DNA of 64,000 nucleotides from Arthonia radiata. Taxonomy: Eukaryota; Ascomycota; Arthoniomycetes; Arthoniales; Arthoniaceae. The stretch is from positions 760,097-824,096 of the forward strand of contig PSQN01000002.1 of NCBI GenBank assembly GCA_002989075.1. Reading direction: 5' to 3'. Under the pieces are notes generated by a model. The model made no database searches, was not told the DNA's origin, and saw only the letters and a list, made by a program, of their open reading frames with translations. Positions within the stretch are counted from its first letter, which is position 1; each line of letters begins with the position of its first letter. A program made the position numbers and the translations under genes. Below, piece after piece: positions 31,635-43,019 of the stretch.

Positions 31635-33519
31635 TCACGATCGGTAAGGCAGCAATCGGGCCCACTCCTCTGACGGTGGGCGCCTTTGTTGGCCATTCAT
31701 ATGGGCACCAGTACCTTGCTTGGATGAGGCTGGGTGACGTGCGCTTTGTCGTTGGTCTGTAGCCTTTTCCGGCTGCAGCGATGCTTCACTAGTGCCCATG
31801 TCTCCACATGAACTATTCCGCGACGCGCCGCGGTAGTTCGACTGCCTTCCTGTTAACGAAGTTGCAGAGGAGTTTGCGTCGCGCTCAAGCGTCGACCGAC
31901 TCGTTGTGTGAGAGGATTTCGTGAAACTTTCAGTACGGCCACGCAGGTCGCTCTTCTGATCTCGCTGCTTCGATGATGACGACTCTCGTGACGACGAAAA
32001 GCGTCTTTCAAGCTGTTGCAGAGGCGAGTGATCTGGAACACGGTCCATTAGAGGCACTTTCAGCCGAGCCGCTTCGTTAGCTCGCGCCATCGTCTGGCGG
32101 TCATGTAAATCTCGCAAAGCACGATCCACATGTGCTCGCTTCTTCGCTTTTTCGACAGCCGCCCGACTTCTGGGTTCCACAAAGATCTTGAAGTAATCGC
32201 CGAACGAAAGACTGAGTAGACGGTCGAGAGGCAGGGTCTTGTCCAGGGGTCCGACAACAAAGGGATGCTCGGAGACACTGAAGAGCGGAAGCGTCGGGTC
32301 TTCACGAAGCGCGCTTGTTGAGCCACTGCCGGGCATATCTCCGACTAGAGCGTACATAGAATTGGCAAGAAGTATGTGAGGCTGCTTGTCAACATACACC
32401 CAGGCGCATCTTCCAATGTGGCCTGAGTTCGGATTTAGTGTACCGTTGCTGTGGAACCGTGGCAATAGGCCGAGGGCTTCACTAGTCCATCGACCTGGCC
32501 CATCTGAGTCCTCGCTGAGCTTGTGGTGCACAAGCAGAGCGGCCAAGGTGCGGTCATATAAGAAATATTGCCGCTTGATAGAACCGCGCTTGGGAGTTGG
32601 CCCTCGAGGTTCAATGTTCTTGAACTCTCCGATGCTATCAACTAGATACTCAACAGGATGCAGTCGTGCGAAGCCATCTCTGGTAGCATCTGGAGGAGCG
32701 TCGAGCTTTCGAGATTTCACAGTGATGCAACCGGGCGGGGCTGGGCTTTTGAAGGTCAGTTGTACCTTGCTCTGCTCCGGAGTAGCGTATTCGATTGTTA
32801 TTGCCGATGAAGGTCTCATGGTGGTGAGTCAAGTTGTTGACCGCTCCGCGCAAGATCCGGCAGAAGTGGATACTTACAAAGTGGAAGCGAGAGTTGACCT
32901 ACGACATGGCGCCAAACACGTGAAGTGAAGGTGCAGCCGAGGTGCTTAGCAGCGGAGCTACCTGGAGGCGAGGGTTGGACAAGCAAGAAGCACTGGCTTA
33001 TCCATTTTTGAGACAATCCATACATTTGCCACTGTGGAGGACCCACTGTGCAAACGGAGCTGTCCTGCGTGGTTCGTAACGACCAAACATAGAATCGACT
33101 CAGCGTCTTTCCCATCGGCCTCCCTAATGGAGACAGAACTTGGTCTCACTGAACAGCCGACGTAAGCGCGACCTCCCGGCTTCTTGAGGCTATACTCGGA
33201 CAGCATTATAAGATCATGAGCGCGCGAGACAGACTCAATAATAGCAACATGCTGCGACTGGAAGCTTTCCAAGCGAATCGATGTCTGCACAGTGGCTACT
33301 GGAGGATAGTGCGATTTACAAGCACTCAGCAACAGTTGCGTCTGTGGCCACTTTTAAAACGCCATTGAACCTCGACTCTGGTCCACGACGAAAATCGTCG
33401 TCATCATCATCGCCATCATCATCGTCAACATCAGTGTGCGATGTAGCGCAATGAACCGAGATCGATGTTGTCTGGAATCCTTGTCTAGCCGGGCCTGACA
33501 TCCAAAGAACTATAAACAT
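31635..33519 (-). CDS. Unrecognised protein, multi-exon, low-complexity C-terminus (5' end unresolved)
   Basis: Three exons join in phase: an exon ending at 32962, a 21-nt exon at 32878-32898, and 31635-32814. Both introns are 63 nt with usable donors (GTAGCT, GTAAGT); the last acceptor is GAG, so it is less certain. The 3' exon encodes about 220 residues of folded-looking sequence (LHPVEYLVDSIGEF, RQYFLYDRTLAALLVHH, FGDYFKIFVEP). A Ser/Arg/Gln-rich disordered tail follows. The upstream exon covers at least 32962-33332 (SILCLVVTNHAGQLRLHSG). A candidate first exon from ATG 33519 encodes an Asp-run (13 consecutive residues, all Asp except one Val and one Gly); its link to the next exon is not resolved. 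I do not recognise the family. It could be lineage-specific. Confidence 0.55.
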
Positions 33520-33806
33520 GCTTTCAGTGTATCAACACGTAGGAGTGGGCAGGTGCAACGAACTGTATATATAGATATATTGCTCAAATCGGCGCCAAAT
33601 CAGTGCTTGACAAGGCTTCTTCAAGACGTGAGCCAGAGTTGGGAGGCTGACATAGGGAGTGTCAACAGTCGATGACTGCAGGAAAGCAATGAACCTTCCC
33701 GCGAAGGTCAATCCGGGCTTTCTTCACAGCTTTCGAGCAATCAAGACGCTACCTCCTCCTGACGTAGCACAGAAGTCTCACAAGGTTGTGGCAGGAAGTG
33801 AGTGGA

Positions 33807-35252
33807 TCAAAAGCGTATCTCGTAATTGCCTGCTCTAGTCATGTATCGCACCCATTTGACACTCGTGTAATTGCTTTTCTCAAAGACCTTGAGATAGCGG
33901 ACAAGCAAGCCGCTGCTGGTGAACATGAGAAGATTGAAAGTCATGCTGATCGGCGGCCGACTCCAGGCCTTTTGATTCGTCGTAGCCGTCAGCTGTGCTT
34001 CGCTGCTGAGCGTGAATTCCTTGTTGCCTTCGAAGCGCTGTATCCTCCATACGAGTGCATTTGACTCAGGCTCGTACTTGGCTTTACCGTTCGAGGTTCG
34101 CGTGCCTTCAAGCTTGGCAGTATTAAGCGGCGTCGGTATTCGCAGGATCACTCCAGTCGCAAATAATTTGTGTGAGTAAGTGGATCGTATGGAGACGTTG
34201 TAGGACACCTTTGTACGTCCAATCTCTTGAACGATAGCCTGCACTCTGAACGGAAGATTGATATGCTCCGTTGAACGATACCGCATGAGCTCAAATTCGC
34301 CATCCGGTGGAATGAACGAAATGATGCGATCTGCCGAGAACTGCCCAAGCCTGACTGACTGATGAAACTGACAATCTTCGAGGGCGACAGAGCCGGCCGC
34401 GGCTTTTGTACCTGCACCGGCGCCGCCCTTGGCGGGCTTCGAAATACTGCGGTCATCTTTGAGACCATCACCCACTGTCAAGCGATCGTTCAAGCCGAAC
34501 TTGCACTCTGGGTTTCCAGACAGATATGCGCGCATGACGATTTGACCATTTACATCAGCTCGCAGGATAGTCTGGTTAGCAGACATGAGTAGGTTGACGT
34601 CTTCGATGACGTCCACGAAAGCTTCATTCTTGCGATACTTGAGATTAGCTCTTCGCCACGACTGGGCGCCTGTTGCCTGCATAGTGATCTTAGAAGAGTC
34701 TTCGGTAGTCTGAGCAGTCTTGACGCCCTCCGTGGTGATGTACATCTTCAGCGTATCCGTTTCGGTGTTTTGCGGATAACCAAAGTCGATGACTTCATCC
34801 AGTAGTTCGTATACTAGCACAAAGTTGTTCTTGATGGCTTCTTCGTCAAACTTGCCAAAGTACGACTTGCCTAGGCTGATGAGCTTGTACAAGAATTCGA
34901 AGATGAGCGCAGCGTTAGCGTTACTCTTCGTGACCGCCACGACGTAGATGTTTTCATGACGGACATGGCTGAAAGTTGTTGAGCCTAGTGTTAGCAGCGG
35001 CGAGCGAACCTGAGCATTAGAGATGACCTGTATCCGAAAGACGTCGGCCAGTCTCGGCCTGATATCCGGCCTGAAAGCTCTGATGATGACGAGTGTCAGC
35101 TCGTTGTCTTCGTCTTTCTCTTCAATACTATCGACCAGACCTACCTGAAGATAAGATTCTGAGCGAGAGCATTAGCATTCTTGACGTCGAGCTTCGACGG
35201 ATTTGTGACGTACTTCGCCCTTCTGATTGAAAATCAAGATGCCGCTAATCAT
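33807..35252 (-). CDS. apm4: AP-2 clathrin adaptor complex subunit mu
   Basis: Three exons (35214-35252, 35145-35158, 33807-35079) give 441 residues, the normal length for mu2. The second exon is only 14 nt (Asn-Leu-Ile-Phe plus two bases) and the phases fit only if it is included. The N-terminal longin-like domain starts MISGILIFNQKGE and continues RAFRPDIRPRLADVFR and HENIYVVAVTKSNANA, then YELLDEVIDFGYPQ. The C-terminal mu homology domain begins near residue 165 (KNEAFVDVIEDVNLLMSA) and ends SVKWVRYMTRAGNYEIRF. It binds Yxx-phi cargo signals and phosphoinositide at the plasma membrane in endocytosis. All exon joins use GT..AG with clear branch sites. Confidence 0.95.
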
Positions 35253-35683
35253 CTTGAATGCACTGGACTTCAGTCTCCCCCACTGTAGCAAGCACCACGG
35301 TTACACCACATCCGAAGAGAGCCTAGTCAGTATCTTCGCGAGAGATTCACAGTCCGCTTGTCAGGCTTTACGATCATGCGAGGAAAGCGATTCTGATGAG
35401 TTGAAGTAAAAAGAGATGGGGATGTAATTTAATGTCTGAAGAGAGCCTGACACTTCAGGCAGACATTATTTCGGTCTTCTACATTCAAGCTTACTCTGCA
35501 GCACACTTAAGATCAATAACGTTCGCCCTCGAGAAGACAATGGAGCTCAATGTTCAAGTGTTGCTTGCGGCAGGAGTCGGATTTCATCCCAGTGCTATTT
35601 GAAAGCGCCCGGCACCACAACGGATTGGCCATCAGCGCCCAGAAATCCCATGTATCTCATGTAACAAGCTCCTTGCTAAGCTC
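35253..35683. other. Intergenic region upstream of the AP-2 mu gene
   Basis: 431 bp holding the AP-2 mu promoter and the 3' flank of the ligase gene; nothing else seen. Confidence 0.5.
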
Positions 35684-36733
35684 CTATATCAGATCCCGCT
35701 TGGTGAACTCCGCTCGCAGTGTGCTGCCCAAAGACGCCGGCGACCTCTCCACAATCACACCAGCCCCTTCCAACGCCGTAATCTTTGATTTTGCGTCGCC
35801 CTTACCTCCGCTGACAATTGCTCCGGCGTGACCCATTCTCCGTCCAGGCGGCGCACTGATACCCGCAATGAAGCTGACCACAGGCTTGTTTGAGGTGTTG
35901 TTCGCTTTCAAAAAGTCCGCCGCATCCTCCTCAGCGCTTCCACCAATCTCACCAATCATGATAATACCATCCGTCTCTTGGTCCTTCAAAAACACATCGA
36001 GACAGTCAATGAAGTTAGTGCCGCTGAATGGGTCACCCCCAATGCCGACGACTAGCGATTGGCCCAAGCCGGCTTGTGTTGTCTGATTGACAGCCTCGTA
36101 CGTGAGTGTCCCAGATCGCGAAACAATGCCGATGCGGCCGCGCTTGTGGATAAAACCCGGCATGATGCCAATCTTGCATTGCCCTGGCGCAATAAGGCCT
36201 GGACAATTCGGGCCAACCAGACGTGTTTTGTTCTGGGTCTTGAGGACATCGGTGATTCGAACCATGTCATGTTGCGGTATTCCCTCCGTAATACACACTA
36301 CGAGAGGCATCTCGGCCGCAATGGCTTCTTCGATACCAGCAGCAGCTAGCGGCGGCGGGATGAAAATAGCGCTTGCATCTGCGCCGGTCTCCTTCATAGC
36401 ATCTCCGACATTGGCGAAGACAGGCTTTCCCAGATGCTCCGTCCCTGCTTTCTTGGGGCTTATGCCGCCAACGACGTTTGTTCCTATTCAGATAGAGCTC
36501 GTCAGCGTTACTGCTCCCGTCCGAGGATTTGGGAGGCAGCTACCGTATTCAATTGCTTGTTGCGCATGAAAGCTGCCTTGCCTGCCAGTGAAGCCTTGAT
36601 ATATCAGGCGCGTATCACTCGTCACCCTCAAGTTGGTGTTGGTCGAAGCATATCCAGACCTTGCTGTCGAGTAGCTTCTCCTGCTGAGAGCGGTCTTCAC
36701 AGCTCGAGGCGCTGCCGGCCTGAAGGCGTTCAT
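35684..36733 (-). CDS. LSC1: Succinyl-CoA ligase alpha subunit, mitochondrial
   Basis: Two exons (36544-36733 and 35684-36483; 60-nt intron) give 329 residues. A basic, Ser/Arg/Ala-rich start ([19 protein letters not shown]) is a mitochondrial targeting peptide. The CoA-binding domain contains [20 protein letters not shown] and GGISPKKAG; then come PNCPGLI and [21 protein letters not shown]. The ligase domain holds the phospho-His in [13 protein letters not shown]. It catalyses the substrate-level phosphorylation step of the TCA cycle together with the beta subunit. It is transcribed divergently from ELP3 across 582 bp. Confidence 0.97.
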
Positions 36734-37315
36734 GATGACCAGCAAGCACACGAAAAGTCAGAGTGGTATGAGGAGTGGCAGGTGGCTATTCGACGTTCAT
36801 GCTTTGACTGAGCAAGAAGATGGGCAGAGTAGGTCCAGAAGTTGGGATGAAGGGAAGCTTCCTCAAGCTCCACTGCGACCCTGAAGCGTGCACAGACCCT
36901 CTCTTGGCAAAAGTCTTGGCAAATTTAGATTCACATGTGATCCATCAAATTCCCCAGTCTTGCCTTCCCATCAACAACAGAACATTGCGATACTACAAAT
37001 ACCCAGTAACATTCAAGAGGAGCACATTTCCGCAACATCGCAGTCGTCTCAGTTTAGACGACTCCGACCGGGACTCAGGCGCTTGTTCCACGGTTTGGAG
37101 ACGGTCTCGGCTGGTTCGAAGTCTCATCTATGTGAACAGGAGTCTTGTGCGTGCCTAAAGCCGCGCTGTGGACGAATCCTACTCGCGACTTTGCAAGAAG
37201 TGGGAGTTTAGAACTAGCATAGACTCCAACCTTGAGGGCCACATACCCAACCACCGTCGAGTCTGCGTGGCGAAAACATTGATACTTGCTCTTTCGAGCT
37301 TGCACGAGTTCCACT
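36734..37315. promoter_or_regulatory. Divergent promoter of the succinyl-CoA ligase and ELP3 genes
   Basis: 582 bp between start codons on opposite strands. No specific site recognised. Confidence 0.45.
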
Positions 37316-39061
37316 ATGGCTACAGTAACGATCACAGAACGGCCAAATCAGAGACGCCTGCCCAAGAATATCAAGCTTCCACCGGAAAATGAAAGGTATC
37401 TGCGAGCTTGTGCTGATATTGCCAATGCCTTGATCTCGGACTATGAGTCGCAACAGGACTCTGAAAAGCCCAGAAGAGATCTCAATCTCAATCAGTTACG
37501 AGGGCAAGTAGCTAAGAAACACTACCTAAAATCACAGCCCCCTTTGACAGCCATCATAGCTGCGGTACCCGAGCATTACAAGAAGTATATCTTGCCTAAG
37601 CTGATCGCAAAGCCCATTCGTACTAGCTCAGGTATCGCTGTCGTAGCTGTTATGTGTAAGCCTCATCGATGTCCGCATATCTCCTACACTGGAAACATCT
37701 GTGTTTACTGCCCAGGTGGCCCAGACTCGGACTTTGAGTACTCAACACAGTCGTATACTGGATACGAGCCGACGTCTATGCGCGCCATTCGCGCGCGATA
37801 TGATCCATATGAGCAGGCACGAGGTCGAGTCGACCAGATCAAGTCACTTGGTCACAGCGTAGACAAGGTTGAGTACATCATCATGGGCGGCACCTTTATG
37901 TCTCTGGCAGAGTCGTACCGAGATGAATTCATCTCACAACTGCACAACGCGCTCTCCGGCTACTCGACCAACTCCGTCGACGAGGCCGTCGCAGCCGGCG
38001 AGATGTCCAACACGAAGTGTGTGGGCATCACTATCGAGACGCGACCTGACTACTGCCTGGACAACCACCTTACTGCCATGCTCCACTACGGCTGTACGCG
38101 GCTCGAGATTGGAGTACAGTCACTCTATGAAGACGTAGCGCGCGACACAAATCGGGGCCACACCGTTACTGCCGTCGCTCACACATTCTGCTTGGCCAAA
38201 GACGCCGGCTTCAAGGTCGTCAGTCATATGATGCCCGACCTGCCCAACGTGGGCATGGAACGTGATATCTTCCAGTTCCAGGAGTACTTTGCGAACCCAG
38301 CGTTCCGCACTGACGGCCTGAAAATCTATCCTACGCTTGTCATCCGCGGCACCGGGCTGTATGAACTGTGGCGTACAGGACGATATAAGAACTACACGCC
38401 TAATGCGTTGATCGATCTCGTTGCTCGTATTCTTGCTCTGATACCCCCGTGGACACGCATATACCGCGTGCAACGCGACATTCCCATGCCGTTAGTCACA
38501 GCAGGTGTCGAGAACGGCAATCTCCGGGAGCTGGCTCTTGCGCGCATGAAAGACTTCGGGACCACATGTCGAGACGTACGAACACGCGAGGTCGGCGTCA
38601 ACGAAGTCAAGAACAAGATACGGCCGAATCAAGTCGAGCTCGTACGGCGCGACTACAGCGCGAACGGCGGCTGGGAGACATTCCTAGCCTACGAAGACCC
38701 CAAGCAAGATATCCTCATCGCGCTCCTCAGACTGAGGAAGTGCAGCAAGGCGACGACGTTCCGGCAGGAGCTGACGGGTCAGCAGAGCAGTCTGGTGCGA
38801 GAGCTGCACGTCTACGGGAGTGCTGTACCGGTGCACGCCAGGGATCCGCGGAAGTTTCAGCATCAAGGATATGGTACGCTGCTGATGGAGGAAGCTGAGC
38901 GGATCGCACGAGATGAGCACGGCAGTACGAAGTTGGCTGTCATCAGTGGCGTGGGCGTGAGGAGCTATTATCGAAAGCTTGGATACTTTTTGGATGGGCC
39001 ATACATGAGTAAAATGTTGGAGCGAAAGGAGGTAGATAGTGATGAGGAGGATGATGACTGA
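37316..39061 (+). CDS. ELP3: Elongator complex catalytic subunit 3 (tRNA carboxymethyluridine synthase)
   Basis: Intronless, 581 residues. The radical-SAM iron-sulfur motif is [14 protein letters not shown] (C-x9-C-x2-C), followed by [20 protein letters not shown], nearly invariant in Elp3. [22 protein letters not shown] and [15 protein letters not shown] continue the radical-SAM barrel. The C-terminal GNAT acetyltransferase domain has [16 protein letters not shown] and [14 protein letters not shown]. Elongator modifies wobble uridines of tRNAs in the cytoplasm. The open frame extends 10 codons upstream without an [13 protein letters not shown] is the likely start. The C-terminus ends in an acidic run of Asp/Glu. 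Confidence 0.98.
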   Translation: MATVTITERPNQRRLPKNIKLPPENERYLRACADIANALISDYESQQDSEKPRRDLNLNQLRGQVAKKHYLKSQPPLTAIIAAVPEHYKKYILPKLIAKPIRTSSGIAVVAVMCKPHRCPHISYTGNICVYCPGGPDSDFEYSTQSYTGYEPTSMRAIRARYDPYEQARGRVDQIKSLGHSVDKVEYIIMGGTFMSLAESYRDEFISQLHNALSGYSTNSVDEAVAAGEMSNTKCVGITIETRPDYCLDNHLTAMLHYGCTRLEIGVQSLYEDVARDTNRGHTVTAVAHTFCLAKDAGFKVVSHMMPDLPNVGMERDIFQFQEYFANPAFRTDGLKIYPTLVIRGTGLYELWRTGRYKNYTPNALIDLVARILALIPPWTRIYRVQRDIPMPLVTAGVENGNLRELALARMKDFGTTCRDVRTREVGVNEVKNKIRPNQVELVRRDYSANGGWETFLAYEDPKQDILIALLRLRKCSKATTFRQELTGQQSSLVRELHVYGSAVPVHARDPRKFQHQGYGTLLMEEAERIARDEHGSTKLAVISGVGVRSYYRKLGYFLDGPYMSKMLERKEVDSDEEDDD

Positions 39062-39465
39062 ACGGTCTGCAATAGGTGAGGACAACGGTCTGCGGGAGCC
39101 GTCACGAGACCTCGAAACTGCACATGCGGGTATGACTGACGATCATGATATTGCATTGCAGGTGTCGTGTACAGAAATTCTAGACGAATCGGCCCAAAGC
39201 TGGAGCTGTTGACATTATGTTGCTCAGAAAGCTCGAGTCTAACTCCTGCGCCAATTTCTCACAACGCCGTTCCCATGCATATCGCTGAGTATGTTGCGAG
39301 GTTCTTCCGTATGTGTCCCTTGTCTTCCAAGCTTTGCCGTGAGGGAGTGATTTTCACTGTCGCGGACCGATGCAATCGTAACGATCTACCACAGCCTCCT
39401 GCAATACCTTTCTGAACGATGAGCACGGTTGAGCTCACTCAGATCTGGCACCAAGTCCGTCAAGC
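39062..39465. other. Convergent 3' intergenic region
   Basis: 404 bp between the ends of ELP3 and the V-ATPase subunit gene. Nothing seen. Confidence 0.5.
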
Positions 39466-39815
39466 TCATTGCAAAGCAATCGCGCCCTTCCTGCTGTTCC
39501 GCCAGTGCCAGAGTGCTTGTGTGGCGCAAAAGAAGAGGAAGCCAGCGTATATGACAACCGCACCAAATATAGCGCCCGCGACCGCTTTGCCGTCTTGCGG
39601 ATCTTCTGTGCTTCCCATCATGGCGTGTGATCCGCTCTGTATGCCATGCGTTAGTATCGTTACTGTTGAGACTGGCCGATATGTTGGAGTATGTAAGCAA
39701 GAAGGTGTCCACGTACCCTAAACAGACCACCGATCATGGAGAGAATGACGATTGCGAAGATTGAGACGACGATACTGTTGTAGATTATGTTAGCCCAGTT
39801 TGAATAGGTGGCCAT
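39466..39815 (-). CDS. Small two-helix membrane protein, probable V-ATPase subunit f (RNase K/YPR170W-B family)
   Basis: Two exons (39717-39815 and 39466-39636) give 89 residues. The 80-nt intron has a perfect ATACTAAC branch site and ends ATACAG. Helix 1 is SIVVSIFAIVILSMIGGLF; after the loop SHAMMGSTEDPQDGKAVAG, helix 2 is AIFGAVVIYAGFLFFCATQ, followed by a basic WHWRNSRKG tail. The pattern (short N-terminus, helix, a Gly-Ser-x-x-Asp-Pro-x-Asp-Gly loop, helix, basic tail) matches, from memory, the yeast YPR170W-B protein, a subunit of the V-ATPase membrane sector. The gene is hidden because the exons lie in two frames. The family call should be confirmed by search. Confidence 0.78.
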
Positions 39816-40670
39816 TCAAGGGTATGGCCGAGAGTGGCCCATATGCCTCGCCGCGGTCTTGATGGGGAAGTTCATGGAAGGATTTGCGCACCACGACCAC
39901 GCATTCAGCGCAGATACGAGAGGCTTCATTGTGAGGGCTTGGAGTGGATGATGTGTCGAGTTGTGATGGAGGGGACTGGCCCGCAGCCGTGTCTAGGCGT
40001 CCAGGGCTCAGGACTGGGAGCAGTATTATCGCAACAGTATCCGCGTTATAGGCGCTATTTGCGTTGAGTAGTAGTCGAGGTGAAAGGGTATCAAAGGGTG
40101 AGGAGGAGTGTAAGTGAGAGAGGTAGAGACATCGCTATCAACGCCCGTCTTGCCGCCTGCAGCTCATCATCCTGTCTAACTCAGCCCTACATCTCGCTTT
40201 ACCCAAAGCGGAAAAGCACCCTCGATACGTCTATTGCTTCTTCACCTTGTCAACAAATACTCAACGTTCTTGAACACCCGCCTTTCCATCTTCTTTCACT
40301 TGACCGTGCCAATGGCTCTTGTACAATTCAAGCAGATAGTCCATGCAGGGCGAGAGCCCCTCGTGCATGTTCCAGAGGCATGGCACCATACCGGCCACGC
40401 AAGCACTGCGACTCTGGAAACATCGCCGGCTTGAAGCCTCCACGACAGAAGTCACACCAGCGTCCGAAGCTCGCAGAATTTTCCTGGTAGGCGCATCTGT
40501 GTGGAAGGCTAGATAGTGGCTGTCTCACCCTTCGCCATGTGTGCATTTCAGTTTTGGTAGCGGATTGCTTATCCACGCAGGCTCGCCTATCCAGCTCGAG
40601 TAAGACCGAAGAAACCGGACATGAATAGCGACGCCAATAATATGTCAAGCCATCCCCATACTGCATTCCT
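39816..40670. other. Intergenic region
   Basis: 855 bp between the V-ATPase f start and the 3' end of the glycosidase gene. Short open frames on both strands have no recognisable domain. The first 250 bp presumably hold the promoter of the V-ATPase gene. Confidence 0.45.
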
Positions 40671-42401
40671 TCAGTCAAAGATGCTGTAGGCCGTGCACTC
40701 TGCTATGTAAGTACGGGCCGGGATGCTGATAGCAATGGGAAAGCCCCCCTCGTCGGGGTGGTCATTCGGCATGATAAGACACTCCCCTCCACGCGTTTCG
40801 TCGCCGTTCAGCAGCCTTACTGTTCGCAGCTCTCCGAACTCATCCATCTCTTTCTCTGATGCTGACATGATCCCGGTGAAGCTAGCACCGGGTTTGGTAC
40901 TTCGGAAGGAGACTCTGAAGCCATAGCCGACGAGCAAGAACGTGCCGTTCCCTTTATCGAGGGCTAACCCAGCACCAGGCTCGGGCCTACCAAACACGAA
41001 AGAACGTTCAACTAGTAGTTCATGATCGCCGAATGTTCTAGTCCACGATTCGCGGCCGCCTTTGCGGTCAATGTCGTCGAAGAAGAAACCGAATGAGTAT
41101 TCCGGGCCTTTAGCTCGCGCCTCATGTATGTGGCGCTCAACTGTCGCCAAGAGTCCGAAGACGCGCGCAAATGCGCAAGACCGAGGATCTAATGTGTCGA
41201 CACCGAAGGGACTACATCCGAGCGCATTATAGGTACCATACGCCAGCATCAGCCGCCGCGCGCCTTGCTCATCTCGCCGTTGCTCGGGTATGAATAGAGG
41301 GTTATCTGGCAGCTTGTACTGCGAACACACCCAATCATAATCATGTAAATATACGTCCGGCGACACGAAATCGAGCGCTGGAGCATTGATCTTGTATACG
41401 TCAATGTGGTGCGGACACACCCCGCCTGAGGGATAGTCGCCCGCGACTGCGCCTCCACCGGCGACGGTCGTCATGTCGTGCTTCAGAGGGATGCCCTCTA
41501 GGTCGAGCGTCTTTTCATCATCACAGTTCAACCAAGCGTTTACGAACATTGGCAAAGAATACTTGGCTTTCCCTGCCGCAGCTACCGACCCAACGTATCT
41601 GGATACTTTGTCCGCCATGTACATCTCATCTGCATGCTTACCGAATGCATAAGTCCAGCTACAAGAAGCTTTGGCAGTGAGCGCATCCGGATAGCGCGAT
41701 TCGAAAGCGGGATGAAGATCTTCTCCTCTCGTTCTCAACTTAGACAACAAGTCATCAGGCACAGGGGACGAAAAAGCTTCCTCTGCAGCATCAGATCGAT
41801 CTCGAGAATCCTTCAGCAAGCCCGGCTCGTTCTCCACCTGCACCATTATGACGGTGTTATCCGCGCCGTCGAATTGTCGCAGATGCTCCATAAGCGCCGC
41901 AAAGGCGCGAGCGTCTGCCTCCCAGTTGCTTGAGAAACACGGCGAAAGCACCTCGATGACCTTTTTACCCTTGATTGAATCATCATTGTCCTTACGTATC
42001 TTCGCTCTCGGAAAGCGGACTGGATCGAGCTTGACCCAAGATGGCACGTACGTGCTCAAGGCGTTCTTGTAGCTGCCGAACCAGAGTAACACCAATCTCA
42101 GGCCATGTCGTCGAGCCTGCTTAATATTCTTATCAAGCTCGACGAAGTCAAAGATGCCCTCTTGCGGCTCGATGGCCTCCCAGCTAACCCCGCCAAGGAC
42201 TGTATTGATATTCATGGCTTTCAGCTTCGGCCATTGCTGGTTCATATATGCGGCGCTGCTGAAGCTTGAGTTCTGCAGCTCGCCAGGTAGGCAAAGAAAG
42301 GGTTTGCCCCTGACGAACAGCTGCGGACCAGAAGCCGTGGCTCTGAAGTGAGGTAGCGGCTGGCCATCATTATCATCTGGACCCATGCTCGGGTTGCTCA
42401 T
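40671..42401 (-). CDS. GH35/GH42-like beta-galactosidase with DUF5597-type C-terminus
   Basis: Single exon, 576 residues from the ATG at 42401. The TIM-barrel half starts FLCLPGELQNSSFSS and continues NINTVLGGVSWEAIEPQEGIF. The acid/base Glu is in MVQVENEPGLL, and FIPEQRRDE probably supplies the nucleophile Glu. The domain after about residue 400 (SFVFGRPEPGAGLALDKGNGTFLLVGYGF) looks like the DUF5597 beta-sandwich found on this enzyme group. There is no signal peptide, so a cytosolic enzyme acting on imported galactosides is likely. The frame stays open 33 codons upstream, but without an ATG. It is divergently transcribed from a secreted arabinanase, suggesting a shared role in plant cell wall side-chain use. 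Confidence 0.88.
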   Translation of the reverse strand: MSNPSMGPDDNDGQPLPHFRATASGPQLFVRGKPFLCLPGELQNSSFSSAAYMNQQWPKLKAMNINTVLGGVSWEAIEPQEGIFDFVELDKNIKQARRHGLRLVLLWFGSYKNALSTYVPSWVKLDPVRFPRAKIRKDNDDSIKGKKVIEVLSPCFSSNWEADARAFAALMEHLRQFDGADNTVIMVQVENEPGLLKDSRDRSDAAEEAFSSPVPDDLLSKLRTRGEDLHPAFESRYPDALTAKASCSWTYAFGKHADEMYMADKVSRYVGSVAAAGKAKYSLPMFVNAWLNCDDEKTLDLEGIPLKHDMTTVAGGGAVAGDYPSGGVCPHHIDVYKINAPALDFVSPDVYLHDYDWVCSQYKLPDNPLFIPEQRRDEQGARRLMLAYGTYNALGCSPFGVDTLDPRSCAFARVFGLLATVERHIHEARAKGPEYSFGFFFDDIDRKGGRESWTRTFGDHELLVERSFVFGRPEPGAGLALDKGNGTFLLVGYGFRVSFRSTKPGASFTGIMSASEKEMDEFGELRTVRLLNGDETRGGECLIMPNDHPDEGGFPIAISIPARTYIAECTAYSIFD

Positions 42402-43019
42402 CGTAACAACGCCTCTTGAGCACTCGTTGTGTTGCGAACATGCACTTTCTCGCTGTACGACGTCGCGCGCACTGATCAGCTCGGGCTCTTCAGCATACAA
42501 TCAAAGTTAGCTGCTTCGTACTCCGTACTCACTGAAAGGATCTGCCGGATGCTTGGCTTAGCGTTTCGGATGTTGTTTGTTAGCTCGCGCCTCCTCCACA
42601 ATGTGGGGGCCGAGCACAATTCTTGGCGTGGAGCCACTCAAACTGACGACAGTGTTTCATATCATTTGTACCGAGAGTGACAAGAGATCAAGAGCTAACA
42701 AGCCTTATTGAGATGCGATGAGATTGCCCTTGACGAGAATGCCACGCGCGACCAATACAGCAAGGTTTGTCTTATGCTCGCGTCTCGTATGGCCTGCATG
42801 GCCGACATGGTTCTGCCACCGTCATTTGCCGACGACGGCAAGTGCAAAACAGGTAGGTAGGTAGATCAAGGTTCGTTCCTGCCATTAAGCGTGGGGTAAG
42901 ATGCATGCCTGCGACGATCTTCAGGGCGAGAAACATCGTCCCCAGCCTCATATATAAAGACCCCATCCAATGTTCAAGGTGCTTTGCCAGAGCATTAACT
43001 TGGCTCCAACGCACACAGC
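42402..43019. promoter_or_regulatory. Divergent promoter of two glycoside hydrolase genes
   Basis: 618 bp. A TATA box, TATATAAAGA, at 42951-42960 lies 69 bp upstream of the GH93 start codon. A short GGTAGGTAGGTAG run is near 42851. Confidence 0.5.

Noticed and set aside
37110-37125. GGTTCGAAGTC, resembling a tRNA T-loop
   Set aside because: No acceptor, D-arm or anticodon stem can be drawn around it; no tRNA gene seen in the window.
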